This document shows positions 50,712 through 60,136 of a stretch of 64,000 nucleotides of DNA, piece after piece (position 1 is the first letter of the stretch; each line of letters starts with the position of its first letter). Below the pieces are notes generated by a model. That model saw only the letters and a program-made list of their open reading frames with translations. It was not told the origin of the DNA and did not search any database. The translations under genes were made by a program, and so were the position numbers. The DNA is from UBA2093 sp044340485. Lineage in GTDB: Bacteria > Actinomycetota > Acidimicrobiia > Acidimicrobiales > Ilumatobacteraceae. Where the stretch lies: positions 1 through 64,000 of the forward strand of contig JBIITN010000003.1 of NCBI GenBank assembly GCA_044340485.1. Reading direction: 5' to 3'.

Positions 50712-52073
50712 TTATGCCCCGCTCAACATGACATCGGAGATCACAAGACTGACGCCGGTAGAACGCATCGGCAACCACTCGATGTCTCCACCGATTTCGA
50801 TGATGTCGAGCAACATGCGCTGCAAGGTAGATGCAATAGTGAATTCACGAACAGGTTCGGCTGTGACTCCATTTCGGATCATTAATCCTGATGCACCCGT
50901 CGAGAAATCTCCAGAAATTGCGTTGACTCCGCTGTGAAGACCCTGCACGCTTTGCACCAACACACCGTCGTCAACGTTTGCAATGAGTTCGGCTTGCGAT
51001 TTATTTCCTGGCACGATTTGCAACGCCAAGCATCCAACGCCAGGTGTAGCGCCGGTACCGCTTCGAATCGCATTACCAGTGCTTCGAGTACCAGCACGTC
51101 GCGCGCTGTAGGAGGAATGTACATATCCACGCAAGACGCCATTTTCAATCAACACATTGCGTCGTGTTGCTAATCCTTCTCCATCACGCTCGCTCGCGGT
51201 GTATGCACGAGAGTCGGTGGGGTCGTCAATCAAGACAACTGTTGGATGCGCTACCTCTTCTCCTACTCGGTTGGCGAACAAGCTGCGACCTTTCACTACC
51301 GCTTCACCGTTCAGGGTGCTGCCAATAATCGAGAGGAACTGGGCTGTCACAAAAGGATCAAGCACAACGGTTGTTTTCTTGCTCTGTGGCTTCACCGCTC
51401 CTAACAACCGGGTTGCTCGTTCTGAGGCTTCCCTGCCGGCTTTATCGAGATCAAATTCGTCTGGATTTTTCCCAATCGCGTATGCCCATCCAGTTTGGGT
51501 TTCGCCATTTTCCTCTGCCAGCGTGCTGACGGATGCATAACAGGAGTTGGAACGATGGGTACCGCGAATGCCATTCGTCGTAGCAAAGGCTGCTTCTGAA
51601 TATCCGTCGCTGTAATTCGCATCATCAATTCGTACGCGTGAGTCAGCACTTACTGCCAAGCGTTCTAGTTGTTTTGCAATGTCGATTTTTTTCTCGGTGG
51701 AATAACCGACAAGCGTTTCATCCCACAGCTGTTGTGGGGTCACCGCTACACCGTCTGCTTCAGCGAGCCCGGCCCACTCGTCGACGCCACCTAACTCTGC
51801 GTTTTCGCGGGCTTCCGCTAACACTTCGTGAATCGCGGACTCTTGAAGGGTGCCCGCATACGACGACCCAGTGCGGCCGTTCGAGATAACACGAACACTG
51901 ATTCCCTGGTCTTGCGCAGACACGAAGTGCTCGACTTCACCTTGATAGACGCGGACATCTGTGTGACCACCGCGGGAAACACTGACTTCAATTTGCTCAC
52001 CAGGACGTGCCTGTTCGATGACGCGGTCAGCAAGTGCTTGTAGTTGATCTAATGACGCGCTGTCGGTACTCAC
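50712..52073 (-). CDS. tldE: TldE/PmbA metalloprotease subunit
   Basis: A 453-residue TldE-type protein, the non-catalytic partner of the TldD/TldE heterodimer that unwinds and cuts unfolded or RiPP leader peptides. Motifs: GEVEHFVSAQDQGISVRVI, GEAVVKGRSLFANRVGEEV and the C-terminal SGDFSTGASGLMIRNG. No HExxxH zinc motif, as expected. GTG 52073 overlaps the tldD stop (GTGA); the longer open frame to 52160 is discarded. Confidence 0.92.
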   Translation of the reverse strand: MSTDSASLDQLQALADRVIEQARPGEQIEVSVSRGGHTDVRVYQGEVEHFVSAQDQGISVRVISNGRTGSSYAGTLQESAIHEVLAEARENAELGGVDEWAGLAEADGVAVTPQQLWDETLVGYSTEKKIDIAKQLERLAVSADSRVRIDDANYSDGYSEAAFATTNGIRGTHRSNSCYASVSTLAEENGETQTGWAYAIGKNPDEFDLDKAGREASERATRLLGAVKPQSKKTTVVLDPFVTAQFLSIIGSTLNGEAVVKGRSLFANRVGEEVAHPTVVLIDDPTDSRAYTASERDGEGLATRRNVLIENGVLRGYVHSSYSARRAGTRSTGNAIRSGTGATPGVGCLALQIVPGNKSQAELIANVDDGVLVQSVQGLHSGVNAISGDFSTGASGLMIRNGVTAEPVREFTIASTLQRMLLDIIEIGGDIEWLPMRSTGVSLVISDVMLSGA

Positions 52074-53485
52074 GCAGCCGTACCACCAATGGTCATTGAC
52101 GTGACCCGGAGTGTTGGCTGACCATCGCCGACAGGAACGCCCTGGCCATCTTTGCCACACGTTCCCGGATTGCCCATCGCAAAGTCATTTCCCAACATGT
52201 CGATGTCGCGCAACACCTGTGGACCATTGCCAATGAGGTTGCCCTCGCGCAGCGGGGCTGTGATCTCGCCATTTTCAATGAGGTACGCCTCTGTCATTCC
52301 GAACACAAAATCGCCTGTGGCGGTGTTGACACTTCCACCGCCGAGCTTTGCGACGTACACACCTTTTTCGGTATTACGAATGATGTCGTCTGGTTCTTCG
52401 GTTCCGTTCAACACAAATGTGTTGGTCATTCGCACCATTGGCAAATCCGCATAGGACTGACGACGACCATTGCCACTTTGTGGACGCTTGTCATTTCGCG
52501 CACGAATGTAATCCCACATGTAATCCGTGAGCACGCCGTTTTCGATGAGAACATTGCGTTGACTTTCATGCCCCTCATCATCGATGCCAATGGCGCCCCA
52601 TTCGCGACTCATGGTGCCATCATCAACAAGGGTGATATTTGGCGCAGCTACTAACTCGCCAACCTTGTCGCGGTACACACTCGCACCACGCGACACAAGA
52701 TCAGCTTCAAGACCGTGTCCACATGCTTCGTGAAACAACACGCCACCTGAACCGCGCTGAATGACGACAGGCATTGCACCGCTTGGTGCAGGACGTGCAT
52801 GCAACTTAGTCACCGCGATACGTGCAGCGTTACGCGCAAGTTCATCGATGTTTTCCTCATCGAACATCTCGAATCCGATGGTGTACCCCATGGAGTCGTA
52901 GCCGGTTTGCATACCGGTATCGCCATTTGCAACGGCGCTCACGCGTAACAATGTGCGCACTTGTTCATCGGTTGCAAACACACCGTCTGAGTTCGCCACC
53001 AAGATGCGGCGCGTACTGTCGGAGTATCCGGCAGAGACCTGAACAATTGCTCCGTCGTACCCACGCGCTGCATCATTTGCTTGAGAAAGAAGTTCGATCT
53101 TTCGAACCTTTGTGACATCACTTGGAGCTATCTGCACTGTGTTCACCAGATGACGTTTCATCTCGCCCAATGACACTGAGTTGACACCGCCTCCTCCATG
53201 CGATGCGGCTGCGGCTGCGGCGCGTGCGGCGCGAAGCAAACCCTCTTCACTCAAGTCTGAGGTGTGGGCAAACCCAGTGGTGTCGCCGTGGATCACGCGG
53301 ATACCCGCGCCACGGTCACGACCGCTCGTGACCTGCTCCACCCGTCCGTCATCTAGGGCTGCAGACATGGACCGCTTGTCTTCAATGAAAACCTCAGCAA
53401 AACCAGCACCGGTCGACCGACCGGCAACAAGAACACGCTCGAGGACCGCAGGGTCAAATTCGGTGGACAAACTTGTAGCACTCAC
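52070..53485 (-). CDS. tldD: TldD zinc metalloprotease subunit
   Basis: The catalytic 471-residue partner of TldE. The zinc motif is HEACGH in VLFHEACGHGLEADL; further GDDGTMSREWGAIGIDDEG-type region (VDDGTMSREWGAIG) and the C-terminal MLGNDFAMGNPGTCGKDGQ are family features. GTG 53485 follows TAGGCT (53493–53498, complement) by seven bases. The opposite PAP2 gene starts 52 bp away. No precursor peptide gene was found nearby, so a general protein-quality role is as likely as RiPP processing. Confidence 0.94.
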   Translation of the reverse strand: MSATSLSTEFDPAVLERVLVAGRSTGAGFAEVFIEDKRSMSAALDDGRVEQVTSGRDRGAGIRVIHGDTTGFAHTSDLSEEGLLRAARAAAAAASHGGGGVNSVSLGEMKRHLVNTVQIAPSDVTKVRKIELLSQANDAARGYDGAIVQVSAGYSDSTRRILVANSDGVFATDEQVRTLLRVSAVANGDTGMQTGYDSMGYTIGFEMFDEENIDELARNAARIAVTKLHARPAPSGAMPVVIQRGSGGVLFHEACGHGLEADLVSRGASVYRDKVGELVAAPNITLVDDGTMSREWGAIGIDDEGHESQRNVLIENGVLTDYMWDYIRARNDKRPQSGNGRRQSYADLPMVRMTNTFVLNGTEEPDDIIRNTEKGVYVAKLGGGSVNTATGDFVFGMTEAYLIENGEITAPLREGNLIGNGPQVLRDIDMLGNDFAMGNPGTCGKDGQGVPVGDGQPTLRVTSMTIGGTAA

Positions 53486-53536
53486 GCAGTTGAGCCTATC
53501 CAAGAGACATTGGCGAGGTTTAGAGTTGAACTCGAT

Positions 53537-54451
53537 ATGACGTCAGCCGCCAGCCTTCCACCTCCTGGCGCCGCCCGCGAGCACAAGACGAGATGGTGGA
53601 AAGAAGCCGCCGTCATGATCATCTTCTACGTGGTCTACAGCGCCACACGAAATCGTTTCGGTTCAGCGAAAATTGGCGACACCGATATTCCGGAACAAGC
53701 GTTCAACAACGCGATGAGGATCATCGAAATTGAACGAGCTGTGGGTCTGTTTCATGAAGAGACAATTCAAGAATGGTTCTTGCCGCATCGTTGGTTCATT
53801 CAATTGATGAACACCTACTACGGCACTGCTCACTTCGTTATCACCATTGCGGTGTTTGTCATTTTGTATCGCAAACGCAAAGACGTGTTCGCGCTGTTTC
53901 GTAATGCACTTGCAGCTACCACTGCTCTCGCCATCATTGGCTTCTTTTTCTTCCCGCTCATGCCTCCACGACTGCTCGATGCCCCGTGTCCGCCCGATGC
54001 ATACGGCGGTGTATGCATCGATCATGAACAACGCAACTTCAATGAGGCAGAAAATTTTGGTTTCGTTGACACGCTCGACGTTTATGGCGGTCCATGGGAT
54101 TTCAACTCGAGCGCCATGGCGTCTATCTCAAATCAATATGCGGCAATGCCAAGTCTGCATATTGGGTGGGCATCGTGGTGCGCCTTTGGAGTATGGCCAC
54201 TTCTGAAACGAAGATGGCTAAAGATCACGGTGCTTTTGTATCCGGCAGTTACGTTGCTGTGCATCGTGGTGACTGGCAATCACTTTTGGATCGACGGAGT
54301 AGGTGGACAACTTGCTCTAGGTGTTGGTTTCCTCATTGGTTGGGGAATGCACGAGCTCAACCAACGGTGGCTAGACCGTCGACATGCTCTGCAACATCAG
54401 TTGCACCTGCCACACGGTGAGCGGCACCACGTTCACGATCAAAACGAGTAG
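53537..54451 (+). CDS. PAP2-type integral membrane protein
   Basis: A 304-residue polytopic protein, distant paralogue of the one at 24387. Membrane segments include VMIIFYVVYSAT, FVITIAVFVILY, AATTALAIIGFFFFPLMPP and C-terminal helices. PAP2 motifs: AAMPSLHIGWASWC and GNHFWIDGVGGQLALGVGF. The C-terminus is His-rich (HALQHQLHLPHGERHHVHDQ). Probable lipid-phosphate or inositol-phosphate transfer. TAGAGT (53521–53526) ends ten bases before ATG 53537. The 3' end overlaps the opposed SDR by 13 bp, the same arrangement as at 25.3 kb. Confidence 0.8.
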   Translation: MTSAASLPPPGAAREHKTRWWKEAAVMIIFYVVYSATRNRFGSAKIGDTDIPEQAFNNAMRIIEIERAVGLFHEETIQEWFLPHRWFIQLMNTYYGTAHFVITIAVFVILYRKRKDVFALFRNALAATTALAIIGFFFFPLMPPRLLDAPCPPDAYGGVCIDHEQRNFNEAENFGFVDTLDVYGGPWDFNSSAMASISNQYAAMPSLHIGWASWCAFGVWPLLKRRWLKITVLLYPAVTLLCIVVTGNHFWIDGVGGQLALGVGFLIGWGMHELNQRWLDRRHALQHQLHLPHGERHHVHDQNE

Positions 54452-55206
54452 TACCCACCATCAACTGTGACCACGTCGGCAGTGTGATAGCGACTTGCGT
54501 CACTTGCGAAGTACACCGCAATTCCACCAAAGTCATCACCTGTTCCCCAGCGACGTAGCGGAACTCGTGGCAACACTTTGTCGACGAATTTGTCCCAACC
54601 AAGAACCGGCGCGGTCATTTCACTTTCGATCCAGCCCGCGATGATCGCATTTGATCGCACCCCGTGACGTGCATGTTCAACGGCTATCGCTTTCGACATA
54701 GAGATAAGTCCAGCTTTTGAAGCGCCGTAATGCTGACCCTTTTGTTGTCCGAAAAACGCAGAACCAGACGATGTAAAAACGATTGAGCCCCCACGACCCG
54801 ATTCGACCATATAGCGAGTTGCCACTTGTGCGGTGAAAAATGCGCCATCAAGATTGACCCGCATCACGCGGCGCCACTCTTCATATGACATTTCCAAAAA
54901 ACTGGGGGCTGCGCCACTCACGCCGGCATTCACAAAGCAGGAATCGACTCGACCAAGCGCCTCAATGGTTGCAGCAAAAGTTTTCTCCACCTGTTCCTGA
55001 TCGCCCACATCGCAAATGAAGTCCACGACGCGTGTTCCGTGAGCAGACAACTCTTCACGTGCACGTGTGTTCTTGTCGGGGTTAGTCCCCCAGATAACGA
55101 CGTCGGCGCCGTGCATCGCAAGGCCTCGCGCCATGCCAATACCAATGCCACTGTTGCCGCCAGTGACGAGCGCCACTGTTCCGGAAAGATCAAAGATGCC
55201 AGTCAT
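54439..55206 (-). CDS. SDR family oxidoreductase
   Basis: A 255-residue classical short-chain dehydrogenase. Cofactor motif TGGNSGIGIGMARGL, NAGVSG, catalytic Ser in SSGSAFFG and YxxxK in HYGASKAGLISM, and the C-terminal VDGGYYSF. Likely NAD(P)-dependent reduction of a carbonyl; substrate unknown. TATGGT (55215–55220, complement) ends eight bases before the ATG. Divergent from dxs (65 bp). Confidence 0.9.
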   Translation of the reverse strand: MTGIFDLSGTVALVTGGNSGIGIGMARGLAMHGADVVIWGTNPDKNTRAREELSAHGTRVVDFICDVGDQEQVEKTFAATIEALGRVDSCFVNAGVSGAAPSFLEMSYEEWRRVMRVNLDGAFFTAQVATRYMVESGRGGSIVFTSSGSAFFGQQKGQHYGASKAGLISMSKAIAVEHARHGVRSNAIIAGWIESEMTAPVLGWDKFVDKVLPRVPLRRWGTGDDFGGIAVYFASDASRYHTADVVTVDGGYYSF

Positions 55207-55256
55207 AGAAATCGACCATAGTCAACGCCCGGCGCTACCACGCCAATAGGCACAGA

Positions 55257-55262
55257 TAGCCT
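55257..55262 (+). promoter_or_regulatory. Putative -10 box of leaderless dxs
   Basis: TAGCCT ends nine bases before ATG 55272. No Shine-Dalgarno sequence lies between. Confidence 0.5.
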
Positions 55263-55271
55263 CAAGTCTTA

Positions 55272-57218
55272 ATGAGCCTGCTCGACAATATCCGCGAACC
55301 GCGAGACCTGTCACCGTTGTCGACAGAAGAGTTGTACACCCTTGCCGGAGAGATTCGCGACTTCATCGTGAATGCTGTGAGCGAAACAGGTGGACATCTC
55401 GGTAGCAATCTTGGCGCAGTTGAGTTAACACTTGCACTTCATCGTGTTTTTGAAAGTCCACGTGACGCAATCTTGTGGGACACCGGGCATCAGGCCTACG
55501 TTCACAAAATTCTCACAGGACGCAAAAGTGGATTTTCTCAGTTACGTCAATCAGGTGGACTGTCGGGATACCCGAGTCGTGAAGAAAGTCGTCACGACTT
55601 CATCGAAAACAGTCATGCGTCAACTGTCTTGAGCTACGCACATGGGCTTGCAGTTGCCCGCGACAACGGCGCAGCAAATCATCGACATGTTGTCGCAGTG
55701 ATCGGTGACGGATCAATGACGGGCGGTATGGCGTACGAAGCGCTTAACAATCTGGGACACAGTAAGCGCCGTGTGATCATTGTGTTGAACGACAACGGAC
55801 GTAGTTATGCACCCACCATTTCGAATCTCACGGCCGGAGATACATCGTCCATCACGATCTCGCCCGATCATCCATCATTGACCGATCGCGTTACCGACAA
55901 GTTGTCAAACGCACTCACCAACATTCGTTTAAATCCCACGTACGTGCGCAGGCAACGCAAGTTCGAAAACTTTATGCGCGACCTTCCTGTTGTCGGCAAA
56001 CAAGCAGAACAAGGCGTTGAAGCATTCAAAGCCGCGGTTCGAGAGTTCTTACAGCCTCCATCATTTTTTGAAGCTCTCGGTGTTCGTTACGTAGGCCCGG
56101 TTGATGGTCACGACATAGAAGCACTCGAACATGCGTTTGAAGCAGCAATCGCACGTGTTGATGAAGGACCCATTGTTGTGCATGTCCTCACGCAGAAGGG
56201 CCGTGGCTACTCACCAGCAGAAGATGACGACGAAAAACATCTTCATGACACGCCGACATTCGACCCCATCACCGGACCAGCACTCAATGGACCATCCGGT
56301 TACACGCAAGCGTTTGCTGATGCACTTGTCAAACACGCCGATACCGATACTCGCGTGATGGCTATCACCGCAGCAATGCCAGGCCCAACAGGTCTGCTCG
56401 AATTTCAAGAACGATTCCCCGAGCGGTTCCTCGACGTTGGTATCGCCGAACAACACGCGGTCACTACTGCGGCCGGCATGGCAATGGGTGGACTGCGACC
56501 AGTAGTTGCGCTGTATTCAACATTTTTGTCACGTGCGTGGGATCAAGTGGTGTACGACGTTGCACTTCATCGTCTGCCGGTGGTGTTCTGTTTGGATCGT
56601 GCTGGTATTACTGGTGACGACGGCCCAAGTCACCATGGCATCTACGACATGGCGCTTCTCACCAAAGTTCCGGGCATGCGCGTGTTGGCGCCCTCATCGG
56701 TACAAGAGTTGCAACAAATGTTTGCTGATGCAATGTCACTTGCTGACGACGGTCCTGTTGTCATCCGTTATCCAAAAGGCACCGCCCGCAAGGTCTCAGA
56801 AGGCGACGTTGGTTCCGGACTGAATGCGCGCAAGCTCGTTCAAGGCGGCGACAAGGTGTGCATTCTCGCAGTTGGAAAAATGGTGGGCAACGCATTGGCT
56901 GCTGCCGAGATGTTGCGCGAACAAAATATCGACGCGACGGTATGGGACGTGCGCTGCTGTTCCCATCTTGATCCCGAAATGATCAATGACGCAGCTCGAC
57001 ATGACCTTGTGATCACTGTTGAAGACGGGCTGCGAGACGGTGGCGTCGGCATGAGTATTGCCAGCCAGATCGACGAAGTACACCACGCGACTCATGTTTC
57101 AGTTCTTGGCATTCCCACCAAATTCATCTCCCATGCAAAGCCCGACATGATCTTTGCCCAGCTGGGTCTTGACGCAGCCGGCATAACTTCCCACGTTGCG
57201 TCACTCTTGGTGCGCTAA
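55272..57218 (+). CDS. dxs: 1-deoxy-D-xylulose-5-phosphate synthase
   Basis: First enzyme of the MEP pathway, condensing pyruvate and glyceraldehyde 3-phosphate with thiamine diphosphate. The 648-residue chain has GGHLGSNLGAVELTLALH, DTGHQAYVHKILTGR, the ThDP motif GDGSMTGGMAYEALNN, PVDGHDI, and the transketolase-type DVGIAEQHAVTTAAGMA and DRAGITGDDGPSHHG. It is a complete enzyme. hisN follows after nine bases. Confidence 0.97.
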   Translation: MSLLDNIREPRDLSPLSTEELYTLAGEIRDFIVNAVSETGGHLGSNLGAVELTLALHRVFESPRDAILWDTGHQAYVHKILTGRKSGFSQLRQSGGLSGYPSREESRHDFIENSHASTVLSYAHGLAVARDNGAANHRHVVAVIGDGSMTGGMAYEALNNLGHSKRRVIIVLNDNGRSYAPTISNLTAGDTSSITISPDHPSLTDRVTDKLSNALTNIRLNPTYVRRQRKFENFMRDLPVVGKQAEQGVEAFKAAVREFLQPPSFFEALGVRYVGPVDGHDIEALEHAFEAAIARVDEGPIVVHVLTQKGRGYSPAEDDDEKHLHDTPTFDPITGPALNGPSGYTQAFADALVKHADTDTRVMAITAAMPGPTGLLEFQERFPERFLDVGIAEQHAVTTAAGMAMGGLRPVVALYSTFLSRAWDQVVYDVALHRLPVVFCLDRAGITGDDGPSHHGIYDMALLTKVPGMRVLAPSSVQELQQMFADAMSLADDGPVVIRYPKGTARKVSEGDVGSGLNARKLVQGGDKVCILAVGKMVGNALAAAEMLREQNIDATVWDVRCCSHLDPEMINDAARHDLVITVEDGLRDGGVGMSIASQIDEVHHATHVSVLGIPTKFISHAKPDMIFAQLGLDAAGITSHVASLLVR

Positions 57219-57227
57219 AACTGTTCT

Positions 57228-58010
57228 GTGAGCAACGACCTTCAACCTGATCTCGATCTCGCGCTTCAATTAGCAGATGTTGCGGATGCGTTGACGTTGC
57301 CAAAATTCAATGCTCAGGCATTTGTTGTTGAACTGAAAGACAACTTCACCGAAGTCACTGAAGTAGACCGCAACGTCGAGACCGAACTGTTACGCATAAT
57401 TCATGCGCAACGCCCACACCACAATTGGTATGGCGAAGAACACGGTAGCGGTGGCTCCGATGAGGCCGAATGGACCTGGGTGATCGACCCCATTGATGGA
57501 ACCTCCAATTTTGTTCGCGGAGTTCCTGTATGGGCGACTCTCATTGCTCTCGTGCATCGCGACATTGGACCTGTCCTTGGCGTTGTGAGTGCACCATCGC
57601 TGCACACGCGCTGGTGGGGTGTGCGAGATGGCGGAGCATTTCGAAATGGAACGCCCATTCATGTGAGCACTGTCAATGAATTATTAGATGCGCATGCAAG
57701 CATCACTGCAAATACCGCATGGAACGTTGCAGGTAGATCGCAAAACATTCATCGTCTGCAAAACACGGTGAAGCGATCACGCGGATTCGGCGACTTCTGG
57801 CAACACATGCTGGTGGCAGAAGGCAGTATTGACCTCGCCGTTGATGCAATTGGGCTAGAGCCTTACGACATCGCAGCGTTAATGCCCATTGTGGAAGCGG
57901 CCGGCGGAATACTCAGCGATAGAGACGGCACTCGAACATGGCAAGGAACGTGTGCTGTTTCCAGCAATGGCCTCCTACACAACGATCTCATCACCATTCT
58001 CAACGCGTAA
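57228..58010 (+). CDS. hisN: Histidinol-phosphatase, inositol-monophosphatase family
   Basis: A 260-residue Mg-dependent phosphatase of the IMPase fold. The metal site reads WYGEEHG, WVIDPIDGTSNFVRGVPVWATLIAL and the C-terminal EPYDIAALMPIVEAAGG. GTSNFVRG with the following PVWATLIAL is typical of actinobacterial HisN, which removes phosphate from histidinol phosphate. An inositol monophosphatase activity cannot be excluded. GTG 57228 lies nine bases after dxs. Confidence 0.85.
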   Translation: MSNDLQPDLDLALQLADVADALTLPKFNAQAFVVELKDNFTEVTEVDRNVETELLRIIHAQRPHHNWYGEEHGSGGSDEAEWTWVIDPIDGTSNFVRGVPVWATLIALVHRDIGPVLGVVSAPSLHTRWWGVRDGGAFRNGTPIHVSTVNELLDAHASITANTAWNVAGRSQNIHRLQNTVKRSRGFGDFWQHMLVAEGSIDLAVDAIGLEPYDIAALMPIVEAAGGILSDRDGTRTWQGTCAVSSNGLLHNDLITILNA

Positions 58011-58027
58011 AGCGGTACGGTATTGCC

Positions 58028-58204
58028 ATGCCATTGCAACCCCATCGTCGACTTCATGCCGTCGTCACCGCTGCTGCTGTGATCGTTGCCGCAATTCTCG
58101 CAATCATCACCGGTGGAGATGCATTCGCCCTCGCTGTCGCGTCCGGCGCCACAACAGGCATCGGATACTGGCTTGGTGGCATGGCCTATCGCCGGCACAA
58201 GTAG
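58028..58204 (+). CDS. Small membrane protein (hypothetical)
   Basis: A 58-residue protein with two close hydrophobic segments (AVVTAAAVIVAAILAIITGG and ALAVASGATTGIGYWLGGMA) and a basic C-terminus. I do not recognise it. TACGGT (58016–58021) ends six bases before ATG 58028, so a transcript starting at the ATG is likely, which supports a real gene. The frame is open back to 57938 but that part overlaps hisN. Confidence 0.55.
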   Translation: MPLQPHRRLHAVVTAAAVIVAAILAIITGGDAFALAVASGATTGIGYWLGGMAYRRHK

Positions 58205-58259
58205 GCACGCGTCTTTACATTTTTACTGGTTCTGACTTCCTTCACATACTCTCGGTTCA

Positions 58260-59216
58260 ATGATCTCAGCGCGTCGCACTAATACTGCAATTGGCATCGT
58301 CGTCGCGTTGCTTCTTGTCATCACCCTTGTTGTGGCAGTGTTCGGTACGCCCACTTCCGCACCCACGATTGACGACGTTGCGAACACCACTGTCACTACC
58401 TCCGCACCAACTAACAACACCGACAACGGGAAAGATCCCAAGTCAGGGTTGACCCGGGATGCAGATACGTCAGACTCGTGGTTCTCACATACTTTCGCAG
58501 TCGAACAATTCGATTTCCCGATGGACGAACTCAGCTGCGACGAGATGGAGCAGTACTTCACACTGGAATTGTGTGTCGTCGCTCAGACATCACGTGGTGA
58601 TTTTATGGTCACGGCCACCGAAGCTTTCCGGGACTCTCAAGTTGCTACAGATGAGTCAACTGATATTGAACTCAACCTCATGGTGTATGTACACACCACT
58701 GATAACGGACCAGCTCGAGCAATGAGTGTGCTCGATGGCAATGTGTCCTCTCCGTACACTGCCAGTTCCTCACTTGTACGCGCTTCAACTTTTTCCGTGA
58801 CCGGTGACGACATTGTTGTTTTGGAGTGGTCATCATCTGGTGACGAGGTTCGAGCCACCGACAGAACATGGTCTGCCATACAAGTGATAGCGATGGGGCC
58901 CGGTGGTCTGCCCGATGTGGTTGCCACATACGGAGGGTCAGACATCAGTTACGGCTCCGATTCCCAGTCGCTCGTTCTCACATCTGAACGTTTTGGGCCA
59001 CCGTCGCGCTCCTCCGAAGCAGAACCCTGGCTTACTGTTCTTCGTCTGTCTCCATCAACATCGCTCATGACATCATCAAAGACATCATCAACCTGGCAAG
59101 AGATCATCACCTCGCAGGCCGTTTCGCAGTTTGATGCTTCTTCGTTGTCACGGCCCAACACTCAAGACACCTATGAATTTCCACGACGACGCACAACGTC
59201 TGGATCTATCAACTAG
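58260..59216 (+). CDS. Exported or membrane-anchored hypothetical protein
   Basis: A 318-residue protein with an N-terminal signal anchor (about 10–28, AIGIVVALLLVITLVVAVFG), a Thr/Asn/Asp-rich linker to residue 70, then a domain with two Cys (SCDEMEQYFTLELC) and beta-rich segments, ending in a Ser-rich tail. No known domain was recognised; it should act outside the membrane. TACTCT (58247–58252) ends seven bases before ATG 58260. folP starts 12 bases after the stop. Confidence 0.65.
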   Translation: MISARRTNTAIGIVVALLLVITLVVAVFGTPTSAPTIDDVANTTVTTSAPTNNTDNGKDPKSGLTRDADTSDSWFSHTFAVEQFDFPMDELSCDEMEQYFTLELCVVAQTSRGDFMVTATEAFRDSQVATDESTDIELNLMVYVHTTDNGPARAMSVLDGNVSSPYTASSSLVRASTFSVTGDDIVVLEWSSSGDEVRATDRTWSAIQVIAMGPGGLPDVVATYGGSDISYGSDSQSLVLTSERFGPPSRSSEAEPWLTVLRLSPSTSLMTSSKTSSTWQEIITSQAVSQFDASSLSRPNTQDTYEFPRRRTTSGSIN

Positions 59217-59228
59217 CACCACCTCGTC

Positions 59229-60131
59229 ATGACAAATCTTTCTTCACCCATACTGTCTGCCCATGGCAAGACCATGGTGATCAACCAACCGCTCATCATG
59301 GCAGTGATCAATGCAACCCCCGATTCGTTCAGTGATGCTGGCCAATACGCAACGCTCGAAGCGCGCATGTCTCGCGCACAAGAAGTCGTAGAAGCTGGCG
59401 CAGATATTCTCGATGTGGGCGGACAGTCTGCGATCACGGGAGTTCCCGAGATTTCTGAAGACGAAGAAATTGATCGCATCAGCCCAGTGATTCAGTGGAT
59501 TGCACAAAACACCAACGTATTGATATCAGTTGACACATATCGCCCGCGCGTAGCTCAGGCTGCACTCGATGCGGGCGCGCACATCATTAATGACATCAGT
59601 GGATTGCTGTATCCAGAAATTGCCGACATCGTGGCCTCGACGCGAGCTGGCTACATCTTGATGCACAATCGTGGCCGTCCAAAAGTCCGCCTCACTGACG
59701 CAGATTTGTACGACAACGTGGTTTCTGACGTCATGTCGTTCATGACGGAACGACTCGCAACCTTGGAATCACACGGGGTGAATCGTGACCAAGTCATTGT
59801 CGACCCAGGTCCAGATTTTTCTAAAACTCCCGCCCAAACGGTGGAGGTGCTTCGAGAACTCGGCGAGTTAGCAACATTTGATCGCCCTATGTTGTTGCCG
59901 GTATCACGGAAAGATTTCATCGGTGCAATCACAGGGAGACCCCCGCGTGAACGACTGGCAGGAACTCTTGCCGCTATCGGACACGCTCTCACCATCTCTC
60001 GTTCAACGATCTATCGCGTCCATGATGTTCTTGAGGTACGTAACTTCATCGATGTGTGGGACGTGCTACATGAACATCGCGAGATCGATAAAAATGCACT
60101 GCTTGATCGATCGCTGTGGCGGGCAACCTGA
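59229..60131 (+). CDS. Dihydropteroate synthase family protein (FolP or FolP2-like)
   Basis: A 300-residue TIM-barrel of the DHPS family. Conserved: MAVINATPDSFSDAG (loop 1), ISVDTYRPRVAQAAL, HIINDIS, VIVDPGPDFSKT, PVSRKDFIGAITG with the catalytic Lys, and IYRVHDV. Unusual: the second loop reads DVGGQSAITG instead of DxGGESTRPG, so Glu is Gln66 and the phosphate-binding Arg is lost; ILMHNRGRP replaces MHMRG. M. tuberculosis FolP2 (Rv1207), which lacks DHPS activity, also lies beside gpgS. A folB-folK gene is near, so true DHPS remains possible. ATG 59229. Confidence 0.78.
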   Translation: MTNLSSPILSAHGKTMVINQPLIMAVINATPDSFSDAGQYATLEARMSRAQEVVEAGADILDVGGQSAITGVPEISEDEEIDRISPVIQWIAQNTNVLISVDTYRPRVAQAALDAGAHIINDISGLLYPEIADIVASTRAGYILMHNRGRPKVRLTDADLYDNVVSDVMSFMTERLATLESHGVNRDQVIVDPGPDFSKTPAQTVEVLRELGELATFDRPMLLPVSRKDFIGAITGRPPRERLAGTLAAIGHALTISRSTIYRVHDVLEVRNFIDVWDVLHEHREIDKNALLDRSLWRAT

Positions 60132-60136
60132 CGCGT

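Noticed and set aside
50712..53485. RiPP (microcin-like) biosynthesis locus around tldD/tldE
   Set aside because: No precursor peptide, cyclodehydratase or transporter gene was seen near the pair; the common housekeeping tldD/tldE explains it.
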